DNA of 64,000 nt from Streptomyces fumanus (GTDB lineage: Bacteria > Actinomycetota > Actinomycetes > Streptomycetales > Streptomycetaceae), in NCBI RefSeq assembly GCF_014655295.1, contig NZ_BNBI01000018.1, positions 103,281-167,280 of the forward strand. The letters run 5' to 3'. Made by a program: the position numbers and the translations under genes. Of the stretch, positions 50,273 through 57,711 are shown one piece after another (the stretch's first letter is position 1; the number at the start of each line of letters is the position of its first letter). Under the pieces are notes generated by a model, which saw only the letters and a program-made list of their open reading frames with translations, ran no database searches and was not told where the DNA came from.

Positions 50273-51351
50273 GCGCCCAGCCGGACCTGCTGTACTCGGA
50301 GGAGGAAGAGGCGCTGCGCGCCGCCGTCCGGGACCTGCTCACCGACCACTGCGACCCGGCCGGCGTCATCGCGCGCACCGAGTCCGACGCCCCGCACGAC
50401 CGCGCCCTGTGGAAGTCCCTCACCGAGGGCATGGGCCTGGCCGGGCTGCTCGTCCCCGAGGAGTACGGCGGCCAGGGCGCCACCCACCGCGAAACCGCCG
50501 TCGTACTGGAGGAACTGGGCCGGTCCGTCGCCCCCGTGCCCTACCTCACCAGCGCCGTCGTCGCCACCGAGGCCCTGCTGGACTGCGCCGCCGGGGACCT
50601 GCTGGCCGAGCTGGCCACCGGCCGCCGCGTCGGCGTCCTCGCCGTCGCCCTGCACCTCGCCCCCGGGGCCGCCTTCACCCCCGTACGGCTCGAAGGCGGC
50701 GCGCTGCACGGGGAGCTGACCGGCATCGCGGACGCCGCCGCCGCCGACCTGCTCCTCGTCCCCGCCGACGACGGCGGACTGTACGCCGTGCGGGCCGGGG
50801 ACGCCACGGTCACCCCGCTGACCTCGCTGGACCTCACCCGGCCGCTCGCGACGGTCACCCTGGCCGGGGCGCCGGGGCGGCGGCTCGGCGACGCGGAGCC
50901 CGCCGTACGACGCGCCCTGCGGGCCGGGGCCGGACTGCTCGCCGCCGAACAACTCGGCCTCGCCGACTGGACGCTGACCGAGACCGTCCGCTACCTGAAG
51001 GACCGCAAGCAGTTCAACCGGCCCGTCGGCGGCTTCCAGGCGCTCAAGCACCGGCTGGCCCAGATGTGGCTGGAGACCGTCCACCTGCGCGCCGCCGCCC
51101 GCAACGCCGCCGACGCGCTCAGCACCGGCCAGGACACCGAGGTGGCCGTCGCCGTCGCCCAGGCGTACGCGGCGCCCGTCGCCGTCCGCGCCGCCGAGGA
51201 GGCGCTGCAACTCCACGGCGGCCTCGGCATGACCTGGGAACACCCCGTCCACCTCTACCTCAAGCGCGCCAAGGCCGACTCCCTCGCCTACGGCACGGCC
51301 GGCGCCCACCGCGCCGCCCTGGCCGGCCTGGTGGAACTCCCGGCCCCGTAG
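50269..51351 (+). CDS. acyl-CoA dehydrogenase (small partner)
   Basis: A 360-residue acyl-CoA dehydrogenase-like protein. Seen: LLYSEEEEALRAAVRDLLTDHCDPAG, LLVPEEYGGQGATHRETAVVLEELGRSVAPVPY, the C-terminal helical part LLAAEQLGLADWTLTETVRYLKDRKQFNRPVGGFQALKHRLA and RAAEEALQLHGGLGMTWEHPVHLYLKRAK. The FAD-binding middle domain is shorter and Ala-rich, and the usual EGTSE-type C-terminal base is missing, as in beta subunits of heteromeric ACADs. Overlaps the previous gene by 4 bp; a terminator follows. Confidence 0.9.
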   Translation: MSAQPDLLYSEEEEALRAAVRDLLTDHCDPAGVIARTESDAPHDRALWKSLTEGMGLAGLLVPEEYGGQGATHRETAVVLEELGRSVAPVPYLTSAVVATEALLDCAAGDLLAELATGRRVGVLAVALHLAPGAAFTPVRLEGGALHGELTGIADAAAADLLLVPADDGGLYAVRAGDATVTPLTSLDLTRPLATVTLAGAPGRRLGDAEPAVRRALRAGAGLLAAEQLGLADWTLTETVRYLKDRKQFNRPVGGFQALKHRLAQMWLETVHLRAAARNAADALSTGQDTEVAVAVAQAYAAPVAVRAAEEALQLHGGLGMTWEHPVHLYLKRAKADSLAYGTAGAHRAALAGLVELPAP

Positions 51352-51367
51352 GACGGCCGCCGGACCA

Positions 51368-51394
51368 GGGCCCGCCCGCACCCCGGGCGGGCCC
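51368..51394 (+). terminator. intrinsic terminator after the acyl-CoA dehydrogenase operon
   Basis: Perfect 11-bp stem (GGGCCCGCCCG arm at 51368-51378, complement at 51384-51394) with a 5-nt loop, 17 bp after the stop codon. No T-tract. Confidence 0.7.
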
Positions 51395-51527
51395 TCGCGC
51401 GTACCCCGCCGTCACCAAGTGAACAGGTGACGGCCCTTCGGCCAATTCACCGCGCGGCACTGCTTCCCGGGCCGGTCCGGCTCGCATACTCACTGAGGTC
51501 CCGTACGGCCTACCAGGGAGGCAGCGC

Positions 51528-52391
51528 ATGGCCCTCACCACCCGCCGCAGAGCCCTCACCACCCTCGGCGCCGCCCTCGCCGGGTCCCTCGCCCTGCCCG
51601 CCACCTCCGCGCTGGCGGGCGAACGCGCCCACCGACCCCGCCCGTTGTGGCGCGCCCACGCCCACAACGACTACGCACACCCCCGCCCCCTCCTCGACGC
51701 CCTCGACCACCGCTTCGGCAGCGTCGAGGCCGACATCCACCTCGTCGACGGCCAACTCCTCGTCGCCCACGACCCGGTGGACCTCGACCCCGCCCGTACC
51801 CTGGAGTCCCTCTACCTCGACCCGCTCGCCGCCCGCGTCCGCGCCCAGGGCGGCAGCGTCTACCGCGGCCATCACCGCCCCCTGCAACTCCTCATCGACA
51901 TCAAGACCGAGGGCGCTTCCACCTACCTGGAACTCGACCGGCACCTGCGCCGCTACCGGCACCTGTTCACCACCTACGCCCACGGCCGGGTGCACCCCGG
52001 CCCGGTCACCGCCGTGATCTCCGGCGACCGCGCCGCCCGCGCGCCCATGGCGGCCCAGACCACCCGCCGCGCCTTCTACGACGGCCGGCTCACCGACCTG
52101 GGCACCGCCGCGCCCGCCTCCTTCATCCCGCTGATCAGCGACAACTGGACGCTGAACTTCACCTGGCAGGGCGTCGGCGCCTTCCCCGACGCCGAGCGCC
52201 GCAAGCTGCGCGACATCGTCCGCACCGCCCACGCCCGGGGACAGCGGGTCCGCTTCTGGGCCACCCCCGACCTGCCCGGCCCCGCCCGCGACGCGGTCTG
52301 GACCGAACTCCTCGCGGCCGGCGCCGACCACCTCAACACCGACGACCTCGCCGGGCTCGAAGCCTTCCTCGACGCCCGCGGGACCGCCTGA
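51528..52391 (+). CDS. secreted phosphodiesterase (PI-PLC/glycerophosphodiesterase-like TIM barrel)
   Basis: A 287-residue secreted protein. TAT/Sec-type signal MALTTRRRALTTLGAALAGS, cleavage near PATSALAGE. Barrel motifs: WRAHAHNDYAHPRPLLDALDHRFGSVEADIHLVDGQLLVAHDPVDLD, which includes two His and an acidic pair as in GDPD/PI-PLC active sites, then RPLQLLIDIKTEG and VRFWATPDLPGPARDAVWTELLAAGADHLNTDDL. It probably cleaves phosphodiesters of lipids or teichoic-type polymers outside the cell. Monocistronic. Confidence 0.87.
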   Translation: MALTTRRRALTTLGAALAGSLALPATSALAGERAHRPRPLWRAHAHNDYAHPRPLLDALDHRFGSVEADIHLVDGQLLVAHDPVDLDPARTLESLYLDPLAARVRAQGGSVYRGHHRPLQLLIDIKTEGASTYLELDRHLRRYRHLFTTYAHGRVHPGPVTAVISGDRAARAPMAAQTTRRAFYDGRLTDLGTAAPASFIPLISDNWTLNFTWQGVGAFPDAERRKLRDIVRTAHARGQRVRFWATPDLPGPARDAVWTELLAAGADHLNTDDLAGLEAFLDARGTA

Positions 52392-52512
52392 CCCACCGGA
52401 CGACACCACACGATCGGCGGACGGCCCGGTCGCCCGGACGCACCCTCCGCTACGCCACACTTGCGGCCGAAACGCCGTGAACCGGACAGGCGGCGTGGCG
52501 GAGGGATCGTCG

Positions 52513-52707
52513 ATGGCCATTTCCATCTCTGTGGTGCTGCTGCTCGCCGTGCTGGCGGTGATCTTCCTGCGCAACGGCGGACTGAAGTTCTCGCACGCGC
52601 TGGTCTGCCTGCTGCTGGGCTTCTACCTGGCGAGCACCAGCGTCGCCCCCACCATCAGCAGCGGCCTGACCGCCACGGCGGACATCGTCAGCGGCCTCAG
52701 CCCCTGA
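52513..52707 (+). CDS. small hydrophobic membrane protein
   Basis: A 64-residue protein, MAISISVVLLLAVLAVIFLR (TM1), FSHALVCLLLGFYLASTSVAPT (TM2), then a polar end. GGAGGG ribosome site 7 nt before the ATG. Similar short proteins recur in Streptomyces; function unknown. It is followed convergently by the phosphodiester glycosidase gene. Confidence 0.75.
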   Translation: MAISISVVLLLAVLAVIFLRNGGLKFSHALVCLLLGFYLASTSVAPTISSGLTATADIVSGLSP

Positions 52708-52735
52708 GCCGGCGGCGCCCGCGAGCCCTTGCGGG

Positions 52736-53977
52736 TCAGGACGCCGCGAAGACCCCGATGCCGTTCGGGACGGGACGCTCGGCGCCGCCGCTGGGGTGGT
52801 TGCGCACCGTCACCCCGGACGAGCCCGGCTCCCGGGCGACCAGCGTCGTCGAGCCGCCCCCGTCCAGACCGAACCCCTCCGTCGCCCCCAAGTCGCCCAA
52901 GGTGTCCGCCACTTCGGCGATCGTCAGTCCGGTACGGTACGCGGCGGCCCCGTCCACCGCGAGCAGCAGCACCCGGCGCCCGCCGTCGGCGACGCCCACG
53001 GCGGTGCGTACCGCCGAGGTCCGGTCGTCCAGCCCCGCCAGCGGCTCGCCGCCCGCGAGCACCGGGAAGCCGCCCAGCGCGAAGCGGTACGCCGCCCCGG
53101 ACGCGGCCTTCAGCCCGTACGCCACCCGCACGGCCTCGCCGGTGGCGAGCTTGCGCAGCTTCGCCGCCCCCTCCTCGCGGCCGACCAGCACCGTGGTGTC
53201 CGCGCCGATCGCCCCGCTGCCGGGGGTGTCGGAGGTGGACACCACCGTGCCGTCGCGGACGGTCACCTCGTAGGTGTCCGTGCTGCACGGCGCGGCCCGG
53301 TCGGTGTCCGTGCCGCAGGTCGCGCGCACCCGGGAGACCTCTCCCCACTCGTGCGTGAACGCCCCGATCGAACCGACCGGCAGCGCGTACTGGTTGAACC
53401 CGCCCAGCGGCAGCGTGCCCTCGGCCGTGCCGACCGACCCGTCCAGGGACAGCGCGTCCAGTCGGGCCCGCCCGTCGTCGGCGACCCCGAAGACGTCCTC
53501 GGTGCTGGTGCCGGGCGGCAGCGCGGGTCCGAACCGCTGCCCCTTGGGCACCGCCGCCTTCAGCGCCCGGCCGTCCGCGACCGCCGGTCCGACGGCGGCG
53601 CCGGTGGCCTCGACGCCCGGGTGCTGGCTCTCGGTGATGTTGAAGAAGTCCCCGTTGACGCCGCCGAGGGCGCCCTGCGCGTCGGCCAGCCGGGAGACCG
53701 GGGCCCGGGCCGCGACCGCCCCCGGGTAGAGCAGCCCCAGCGCGACCTTCGGCTCGCTCAGGTCGACGTCGAGCACATGGACGCGGGTCGCGCCCGCCCC
53801 CGCGGTGAGGTCCAGCGTCCGGTACGTCACGCCCGGCGCGATGTCCACGGCCGCCTGTGCGGCGCCGGCCGGTGCCGCGCCGATCAGGGCGGCACCGGCC
53901 AGCGCGGCGCAGGACGCGAGGAGGGCGAGCACCGGTCTGCGCGCCCTGGTCCGGTCGAGTTGCTCGGGATGTGCCAC
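52736..53977 (-). CDS. secreted phosphodiester glycosidase (NAGPA family)
   Basis: A 413-residue exported protein of the phosphodiester glycosidase/exopolysaccharide family. Signal peptide: ARRPVLALLASCAALAGAAL with AAPAGAAQA as a cleavage region. Family blocks: AQGALGGVNGDFFNI, GRFALGGFPVLAGG-like YRFALGGFPVLAGGEPLA, RTAVGVADGGRRVLLLAVDG, and GFGLDGGGSTTLVAREPG (the conserved DGGGS loop). Homologues uncover GlcNAc phosphodiesters; bacterial members may trim envelope polysaccharides. GTG start with GGGGG. No neighbour indicates the substrate. Confidence 0.87.
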   Translation of the reverse strand: MAHPEQLDRTRARRPVLALLASCAALAGAALIGAAPAGAAQAAVDIAPGVTYRTLDLTAGAGATRVHVLDVDLSEPKVALGLLYPGAVAARAPVSRLADAQGALGGVNGDFFNITESQHPGVEATGAAVGPAVADGRALKAAVPKGQRFGPALPPGTSTEDVFGVADDGRARLDALSLDGSVGTAEGTLPLGGFNQYALPVGSIGAFTHEWGEVSRVRATCGTDTDRAAPCSTDTYEVTVRDGTVVSTSDTPGSGAIGADTTVLVGREEGAAKLRKLATGEAVRVAYGLKAASGAAYRFALGGFPVLAGGEPLAGLDDRTSAVRTAVGVADGGRRVLLLAVDGAAAYRTGLTIAEVADTLGDLGATEGFGLDGGGSTTLVAREPGSSGVTVRNHPSGGAERPVPNGIGVFAAS

Positions 53978-54101
53978 GGGACCCCCTGATGTCTCGTCGA
54001 CGGACGTGCGGATCAGGGGAAGTGCACCAGAACCGGGCGGCCTCGCGGGTGCCGGTGCGCCGACGACGCGGGAAAGGGCCGGAAAACGCACTCCGTCGGG
54101 T

Positions 54102-54259
54102 GCCTGGCCGTCCCGGCGGGGCCGGTGCCCTGGCCGTCCCGGGCGGGACCGCTGCCTCGCCGTCCGGGGCGGGACTGCTGCCTCGCCGTCCCGGGCGGGG
54201 CCGGGGCCTCCGGTTCTGGTTTCGGTTCCGGGGCCGGTTCCGGTTCCGGTTCCGGGACC
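54102..54259. repeat. two tandem-repeat arrays in gene-free spacer
   Basis: Array 1: four imperfect units of 25-27 bp starting GCC(T/C) at 54102, 54127, 54154 and 54180, with core TGGCCGTCCCGGGCGGG. Array 2: eight hexamers of GGTTCC type (ggttct, ggtttc, ggttcc, ggggcc, three ggttcc, gggacc) at 54212-54259. No gene, promoter or known repeat family assigned. Confidence 0.75.
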
Positions 54260-54274
54260 GGGCGGTGCGGGCGG

Positions 54275-54664
54275 TCAGCCGTCCAGGGCGCCGTCGCGGG
54301 AGAGGACCGTGACCCGGTGGAAGTTGCAGCCCGTCGGCGGCTCCCCGGCGGGACCCGTCTGGTGGGCCTTGAGCGCGATGCTCACCAGGCTCATCAGCAG
54401 GTCGACATCGGCGTCGCAGTCGAGGTGCACGGTCACCCAGCGCGAACCGGGGACCAGGTGGATCGCGCTGGACCCGCCGAGGTCGTAGTGGAAGCGCTGG
54501 ATGGCCCGGCGGGTCAGATGCAGGTCCACGTCCCGGTCCGAGTGGAAGTGCACGATCTCGGCACGGGCGGAGCGGAGCGCCCGCCCGGTACCGCAACTGG
54601 CCGGCCCCGCCGTCAGGTCGGGCCAGTCCTGCAGTCGCTCCAGGGCACGCTGGGCCAGAGTCAT
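54275..54664 (-). CDS. luciferase-like domain / DUF5519 protein
   Basis: A 129-residue protein resembling the DUF5519 luciferase-domain family: MTLAQRALERLQDWPDLTAG, ARAEIVHFHSDRDVDLHLT, GSSAIHLVPGSRWVTVHLDCDADVDLLMSLVSIAL. The name is inherited from weak similarity; no luciferase activity is implied. Monocistronic, with tandem repeats downstream and the LPMO terminator upstream. Function unknown. Confidence 0.75.
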   Translation of the reverse strand: MTLAQRALERLQDWPDLTAGPASCGTGRALRSARAEIVHFHSDRDVDLHLTRRAIQRFHYDLGGSSAIHLVPGSRWVTVHLDCDADVDLLMSLVSIALKAHQTGPAGEPPTGCNFHRVTVLSRDGALDG

Positions 54665-54729
54665 GTGCCCATCGTCGCTCGATCATCGCCCCGCAACCAG
54701 GGGTTGAGCGATTCGTAACCGCCGCGTGA

Positions 54730-54770
54730 GGTTGTCCGGGTCCCGCATCACCACCGGAACCCGGACAACC
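54730..54770 (-). terminator. hairpin terminator of the LPMO gene
   Basis: Perfect 12-bp stem: 54730-54741 (GGTTGTCCGGGT) pairs with 54759-54770, loop 17 nt. It lies 18 bp beyond the LPMO stop codon. Confidence 0.65.
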
Positions 54771-54788
54771 CGGACGGAGGGAGGGGTG

Positions 54789-55877
54789 CTACGGGTTGAC
54801 GCACTCCACCGAACCGACCGGCAGATTGTTGCCGGTGGACGTGGCGGTGAACCCGAAGCTGGTACTGCCGTCCGCCGCGATCACCCGGTTGTGATCCGCG
54901 TTCTTGACCGTCAACGTGCCGTCGGACCCGGTGGACAGGGTGCCGTTCCACACCGTGTTGATCCGCGTCCCCGAACCGGGCTTCCACTGCACGGCCCAGC
55001 CGTTACGCGGCTCGGTGCCGTGGTTCATGACCTCCACGGACCCCTGGAAGCCGCCGTTCCAGGCGTTGGTGATGCTGTAGACGGCCATGCAGGAACCGGT
55101 GTGCCCCGGGTCCGTCGGGTCGGGGCTGGGGTCGGTCGGGTCCGGGCTCGGCGTCCCGCCGGAACCGCGGATGCCGGTCACCTCGCCGTTGCCGCCGTCG
55201 AAGACGACGTCGGAGCAGGAGAAGAAGTTCTCCTGGCTGTCGGAGCGCACCCACTGGATGAAGATCAGCGCGTCACCGGAGCGGCCCGAGGGCAGGGACA
55301 GGTTCCAGTAGTAGTGGCCGCCGTTGCTGCCCGCCCCGCCCTGCTGCGGCGGGTTGGTGACCGTCTGGATCAGGTCCAGGTCGGCCCAGCGCAGCGCGGA
55401 GGTGGGCGACCAGCCGGGCTTGGTCAGATAGACCCGGAAGTCCCCGGGGTGCGCGGCCCAGTTGCTGTACTGCACCTGCATCGTCTTGCCGGACGTCAGA
55501 TGCGTCTTGGGCCAGTCGGAGCGGGCCGCGTTGTACCCGGTGAAGTTGTACGGCGACCGGTTGCCGGCGCTGCACAGCGTGCCGTCCGGCACATAACCGG
55601 CGCCCCGGCCGCCCGCGTTGGAGTCGAGCACGGCGAACCAGTTGTAGAGCGCCGTCGAGCCGCTCTCGTTCAGCGCGGCCCGACAGGCGGGGTTGGTCGG
55701 GTCGAGGCCGCCGGTGCTGGTGATGGCGTCCAGTTGGCACAGGTAGGTGCGGGAGCCGGGCATCATCGCCACGCCGTGCGCCTCGGCCTTGCCCTGCCCG
55801 AGCACGCTCAGGCCGAGCGCGCCGAGCAGGGTGGCCAGGACGGCCGCCAGGGAGAGGAGTCTGCTGCGTCGAGCCAT
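54789..55877 (-). CDS. AA10 lytic polysaccharide monooxygenase with CBM2 (CelS2/LPMO10C-like)
   Basis: A 362-residue secreted copper LPMO oxidising cellulose. Signal peptide 1-33 leaves His34 as the mature N-terminus (HGVAMMPGSR); the second copper ligand is His143 in YSNWAAHPGDFRVYL; axial Phe region FIQWVRSDSQENFFSCSDVVF. Then a Pro/Asp linker (GTPSPDPTDPSPDPTDPG) and a C-terminal CBM2 (CMAVYSITNAWNGGFQGSVEV, SFGFTATSTG). The layout matches S. coelicolor CelS2/ScLPMO10C. It follows GH12 on the same strand after 241 bp, with a candidate terminator between them. Confidence 0.95.
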   Translation of the reverse strand: MARRSRLLSLAAVLATLLGALGLSVLGQGKAEAHGVAMMPGSRTYLCQLDAITSTGGLDPTNPACRAALNESGSTALYNWFAVLDSNAGGRGAGYVPDGTLCSAGNRSPYNFTGYNAARSDWPKTHLTSGKTMQVQYSNWAAHPGDFRVYLTKPGWSPTSALRWADLDLIQTVTNPPQQGGAGSNGGHYYWNLSLPSGRSGDALIFIQWVRSDSQENFFSCSDVVFDGGNGEVTGIRGSGGTPSPDPTDPSPDPTDPGHTGSCMAVYSITNAWNGGFQGSVEVMNHGTEPRNGWAVQWKPGSGTRINTVWNGTLSTGSDGTLTVKNADHNRVIAADGSTSFGFTATSTGNNLPVGSVECVNP

Positions 55878-55953
55878 GGAATCTCCTGTTGCGGGTGCAG
55901 AAGTGGGGTGGGGAAGGGATCGGCCTTCGAGGGCGGGAACCCCCTGGAACCCC

Positions 55954-55988
55954 CGCCCGTCCGGGAACGTGCTCCGACCGGACGGGCG
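55954..55988 (-). terminator. hairpin between GH12 and LPMO genes
   Basis: 11-bp perfect stem (CGCCCGTCCGG at 55954-55964, complement at 55978-55988) with a 13-nt loop. It could end the GH12 transcript, so the LPMO may have its own promoter. Confidence 0.5.
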
Positions 55989-56118
55989 AGGGGCTGGTGG
56001 GGAGACGCGGACGCCTCCGGGGGAAGCCGGGGCCCGCCCTGTCGGCGGGGTGGAAGACAGGACGTGCCCCGGGGCAGAGGGGCGGCGCGCCGGGTGACGT
56101 ACCAGGCCCGGACCAGGT

Positions 56119-57249
56119 CTAGGCGGTGGCGCAGGCCGTGCCGTTCAGCGTGAACGCGGACGGCTTGACGAACGTGCCGCTGTACGTGCCCTGGAAGCCG
56201 AACGTCTGGCTGCCGCCGGCCGCGATCCGCGCGTTGTATCCCTGGCCGCTCGCGGTGACCGCCCCCGAGGACGGGGTGACCGACGCGTTCCACGCCTGGG
56301 TGATCCGCTGTCCGGAGGGCAGGGTGAAGGCGAGCTGCCAGTTCTCCACGGCCGCGCTGCCGGTGTTGGCGACGGTGACATCGGCGGTGAACCCGCCCGA
56401 CCAGACGTTCGTGCCGTACGTGACCCTGCAGGCGGTCGGGGTGCCGGGGTTGCCCGGGTTCCCGCCACCGGTCTGGACGGACGCGGAGAAGCTGTTCACC
56501 GCGAGCCCGGCGCCGTTCTGCCAGGGCTCGAAACCGGCCTGGATGCTGGTCAGGTACCAGTCGTTGGTGGCCAGCCCGCGCGAGACCGTGTGCCGGACGA
56601 AGTCCATCACGTCGAAGCTCCAACTGCTGATCGCCGAGGGCGCCACGAAGGACAGCACGTCGTTGGAGCCGTTGCTGCCGGACCACACCTCCCACGACCG
56701 GCCGCCGACGGTCGCCGTACCGACCGGCGAGCCGATCGGCTGGATCGAGCCGACCCGGTTGAACCAGATCATGATCTCGGTCCGGTTCACCCCGTCGGTC
56801 CGCGGCGTCGGGTCGAGCCAGATGTCGTACGAGGCGTTGTATACGGCGTTGCTGACGTAGCCGTAGGAGATGCTGCTGGGCGCGGCGGAGATGCCGGAGA
56901 TCCGGGCGGGCAGGTTCGTCCCCGGCGAGCAGTTGGTGTAGTGGCAGCCGTAGAAGACCGACGGATACGACTTCGGGGCGCCGTTGGTCGGCACCGAGCC
57001 GTCGGCCCGGCTCAGCCGGAAGCCGCTGTCGGTGGCGGTGACGCACTGCTCGGCGCTGGTGCCCCAGCGGTTGTTCTGGACGACGTACCGGTTCTGGATG
57101 GTCGTCGAGCCGAACTGTTCGCAGATCGTGGTGTCAGCGGCCCGGGCCGGCGCCGCGGCGGTCACCAGCGTCCCCATGAGGACGAGGGCCGAGAGCAGTG
57201 CTCCCAGAAGACCACGCGTGGCCTGGGCCTGTTGCGGTAACGGTCGCAT
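56119..57249 (-). CDS. celB: secreted GH12 endoglucanase with CBM2; TTA codon in the signal peptide
   Basis: A 376-residue cellulase. Signal peptide GLLGALLSALVLMGTLVTAA ends in PARA|ADTT. GH12 domain (about 37-255): TICEQFGSTTIQNRYVVQNNRWG, nucleophile Glu in NRTEIMIWFNRVG, acid/base Glu in AGFEPWQNG. Gly/Pro/Asn linker, then CBM2 (ACRVTYGTNVWSGGFTADVTV, SQTFGFQGTYSGTF). Codon 4 (MRPLPQQ) is TTA at 57238-57240, so bldA tRNA may gate its synthesis. Two CebR-type boxes lie upstream, implying cellobiose control. The symbol is by similarity to Streptomyces celB-type endoglucanases. Confidence 0.94.
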   Translation of the reverse strand: MRPLPQQAQATRGLLGALLSALVLMGTLVTAAAPARAADTTICEQFGSTTIQNRYVVQNNRWGTSAEQCVTATDSGFRLSRADGSVPTNGAPKSYPSVFYGCHYTNCSPGTNLPARISGISAAPSSISYGYVSNAVYNASYDIWLDPTPRTDGVNRTEIMIWFNRVGSIQPIGSPVGTATVGGRSWEVWSGSNGSNDVLSFVAPSAISSWSFDVMDFVRHTVSRGLATNDWYLTSIQAGFEPWQNGAGLAVNSFSASVQTGGGNPGNPGTPTACRVTYGTNVWSGGFTADVTVANTGSAAVENWQLAFTLPSGQRITQAWNASVTPSSGAVTASGQGYNARIAAGGSQTFGFQGTYSGTFVKPSAFTLNGTACATA

Positions 57250-57299
57250 GCGGGGGGGAAACCTCTCTGGGGGATCTGGACCTGGGGGGAGCCGTACTG

Positions 57300-57313
57300 G
57301 GGGAGCGCTCCCA
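57300..57313. promoter_or_regulatory. CebR-type box 1 upstream of GH12
   Basis: GGGGAGCGCTCCCA, one base from the perfect CebR palindrome TGGGAGCGCTCCCA. In Streptomyces, CebR bound here blocks cellulase genes until cello-oligosaccharides release it. Confidence 0.75.
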
Positions 57314-57324
57314 CCTCCCCACTG

Positions 57325-57340
57325 ATGGGAGCGCTCCCAT
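57325..57340. promoter_or_regulatory. CebR-type box 2 upstream of GH12 (perfect palindrome)
   Basis: ATGGGAGCGCTCCCAT, a perfect 16-bp palindrome with the full CebR consensus in its centre, 13 bp from box 1. Its position, about 75-90 nt upstream of the GH12 start, suggests strong repression by a CebR-type protein. Confidence 0.85.
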
Positions 57341-57485
57341 TACTTGTTTGACGGGGACTGTAGGAGCGGTTCATGTCCCTGACAAGACTGTGCGCAGAAA
57401 GGGATGCATTTTTCTGGGGGGAGGGGTGGGTGACAGGGGGTGTGGCCGGGAGAGTTGGGACCGGCTCTCGGATACGGGCGCGGAG

Positions 57486-57592
57486 TGGCACCCCGCGCCC
57501 TCAGGGGCGCGGGGAACTGCGCAGAACGGGGGTCTGGGGGCGAAGCCCCCAGGGACGGGAAGGGTAGGGGCGGCGGGGGCGAAACCCACTGC
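57486..57592. repeat. dispersed Streptomyces intergenic repeat with two hairpins
   Basis: Contains the widely scattered Streptomyces motif GGGGCGCGGGGAACTGCGC. Hairpin 1: 57491-57500 pairs with 57505-57514 (10 bp, TCAG loop). Hairpin 2: CTGGGGGC-GAA-GCCCCCAG at 57534-57552. The GGGTAGGGGCGGCGGGGGCG end is also typical. Recognised from memory of many Streptomyces intergenic regions; I know of no function. Confidence 0.55.
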
Positions 57593-57683
57593 GGCGAGGG
57601 CGAGTGAGGGCGAGGCGGTCGAGGGGGAGCGAGGGCGAGGGCGAGGCGAGGGCGCAGGGTGGGCAGGGAGAGGAACGGGACAC

Positions 57684-57709
57684 GGGGGCCGGGAGCGCTC
57701 CCGGCCCCC
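57684..57709 (-). terminator. perfect hairpin terminator of the LacI gene carrying a CebR-box core
   Basis: A 26-bp perfect palindrome, two nucleotides past the LacI stop codon. Its centre, GGGAGCGCTCCC (57691-57702), is identical to the CebR-box core in front of GH12. It is either a terminator, a third operator, or both. Confidence 0.6.
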
Positions 57710-57711
57710 CC

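Noticed and set aside
54125..54718. Gly-Ser repeat protein encoded over the GGTTCC hexamers
   Set aside because: The frame is antisense to the DUF5519 gene, has no ribosome site, and only exists because the hexamers lack stops.
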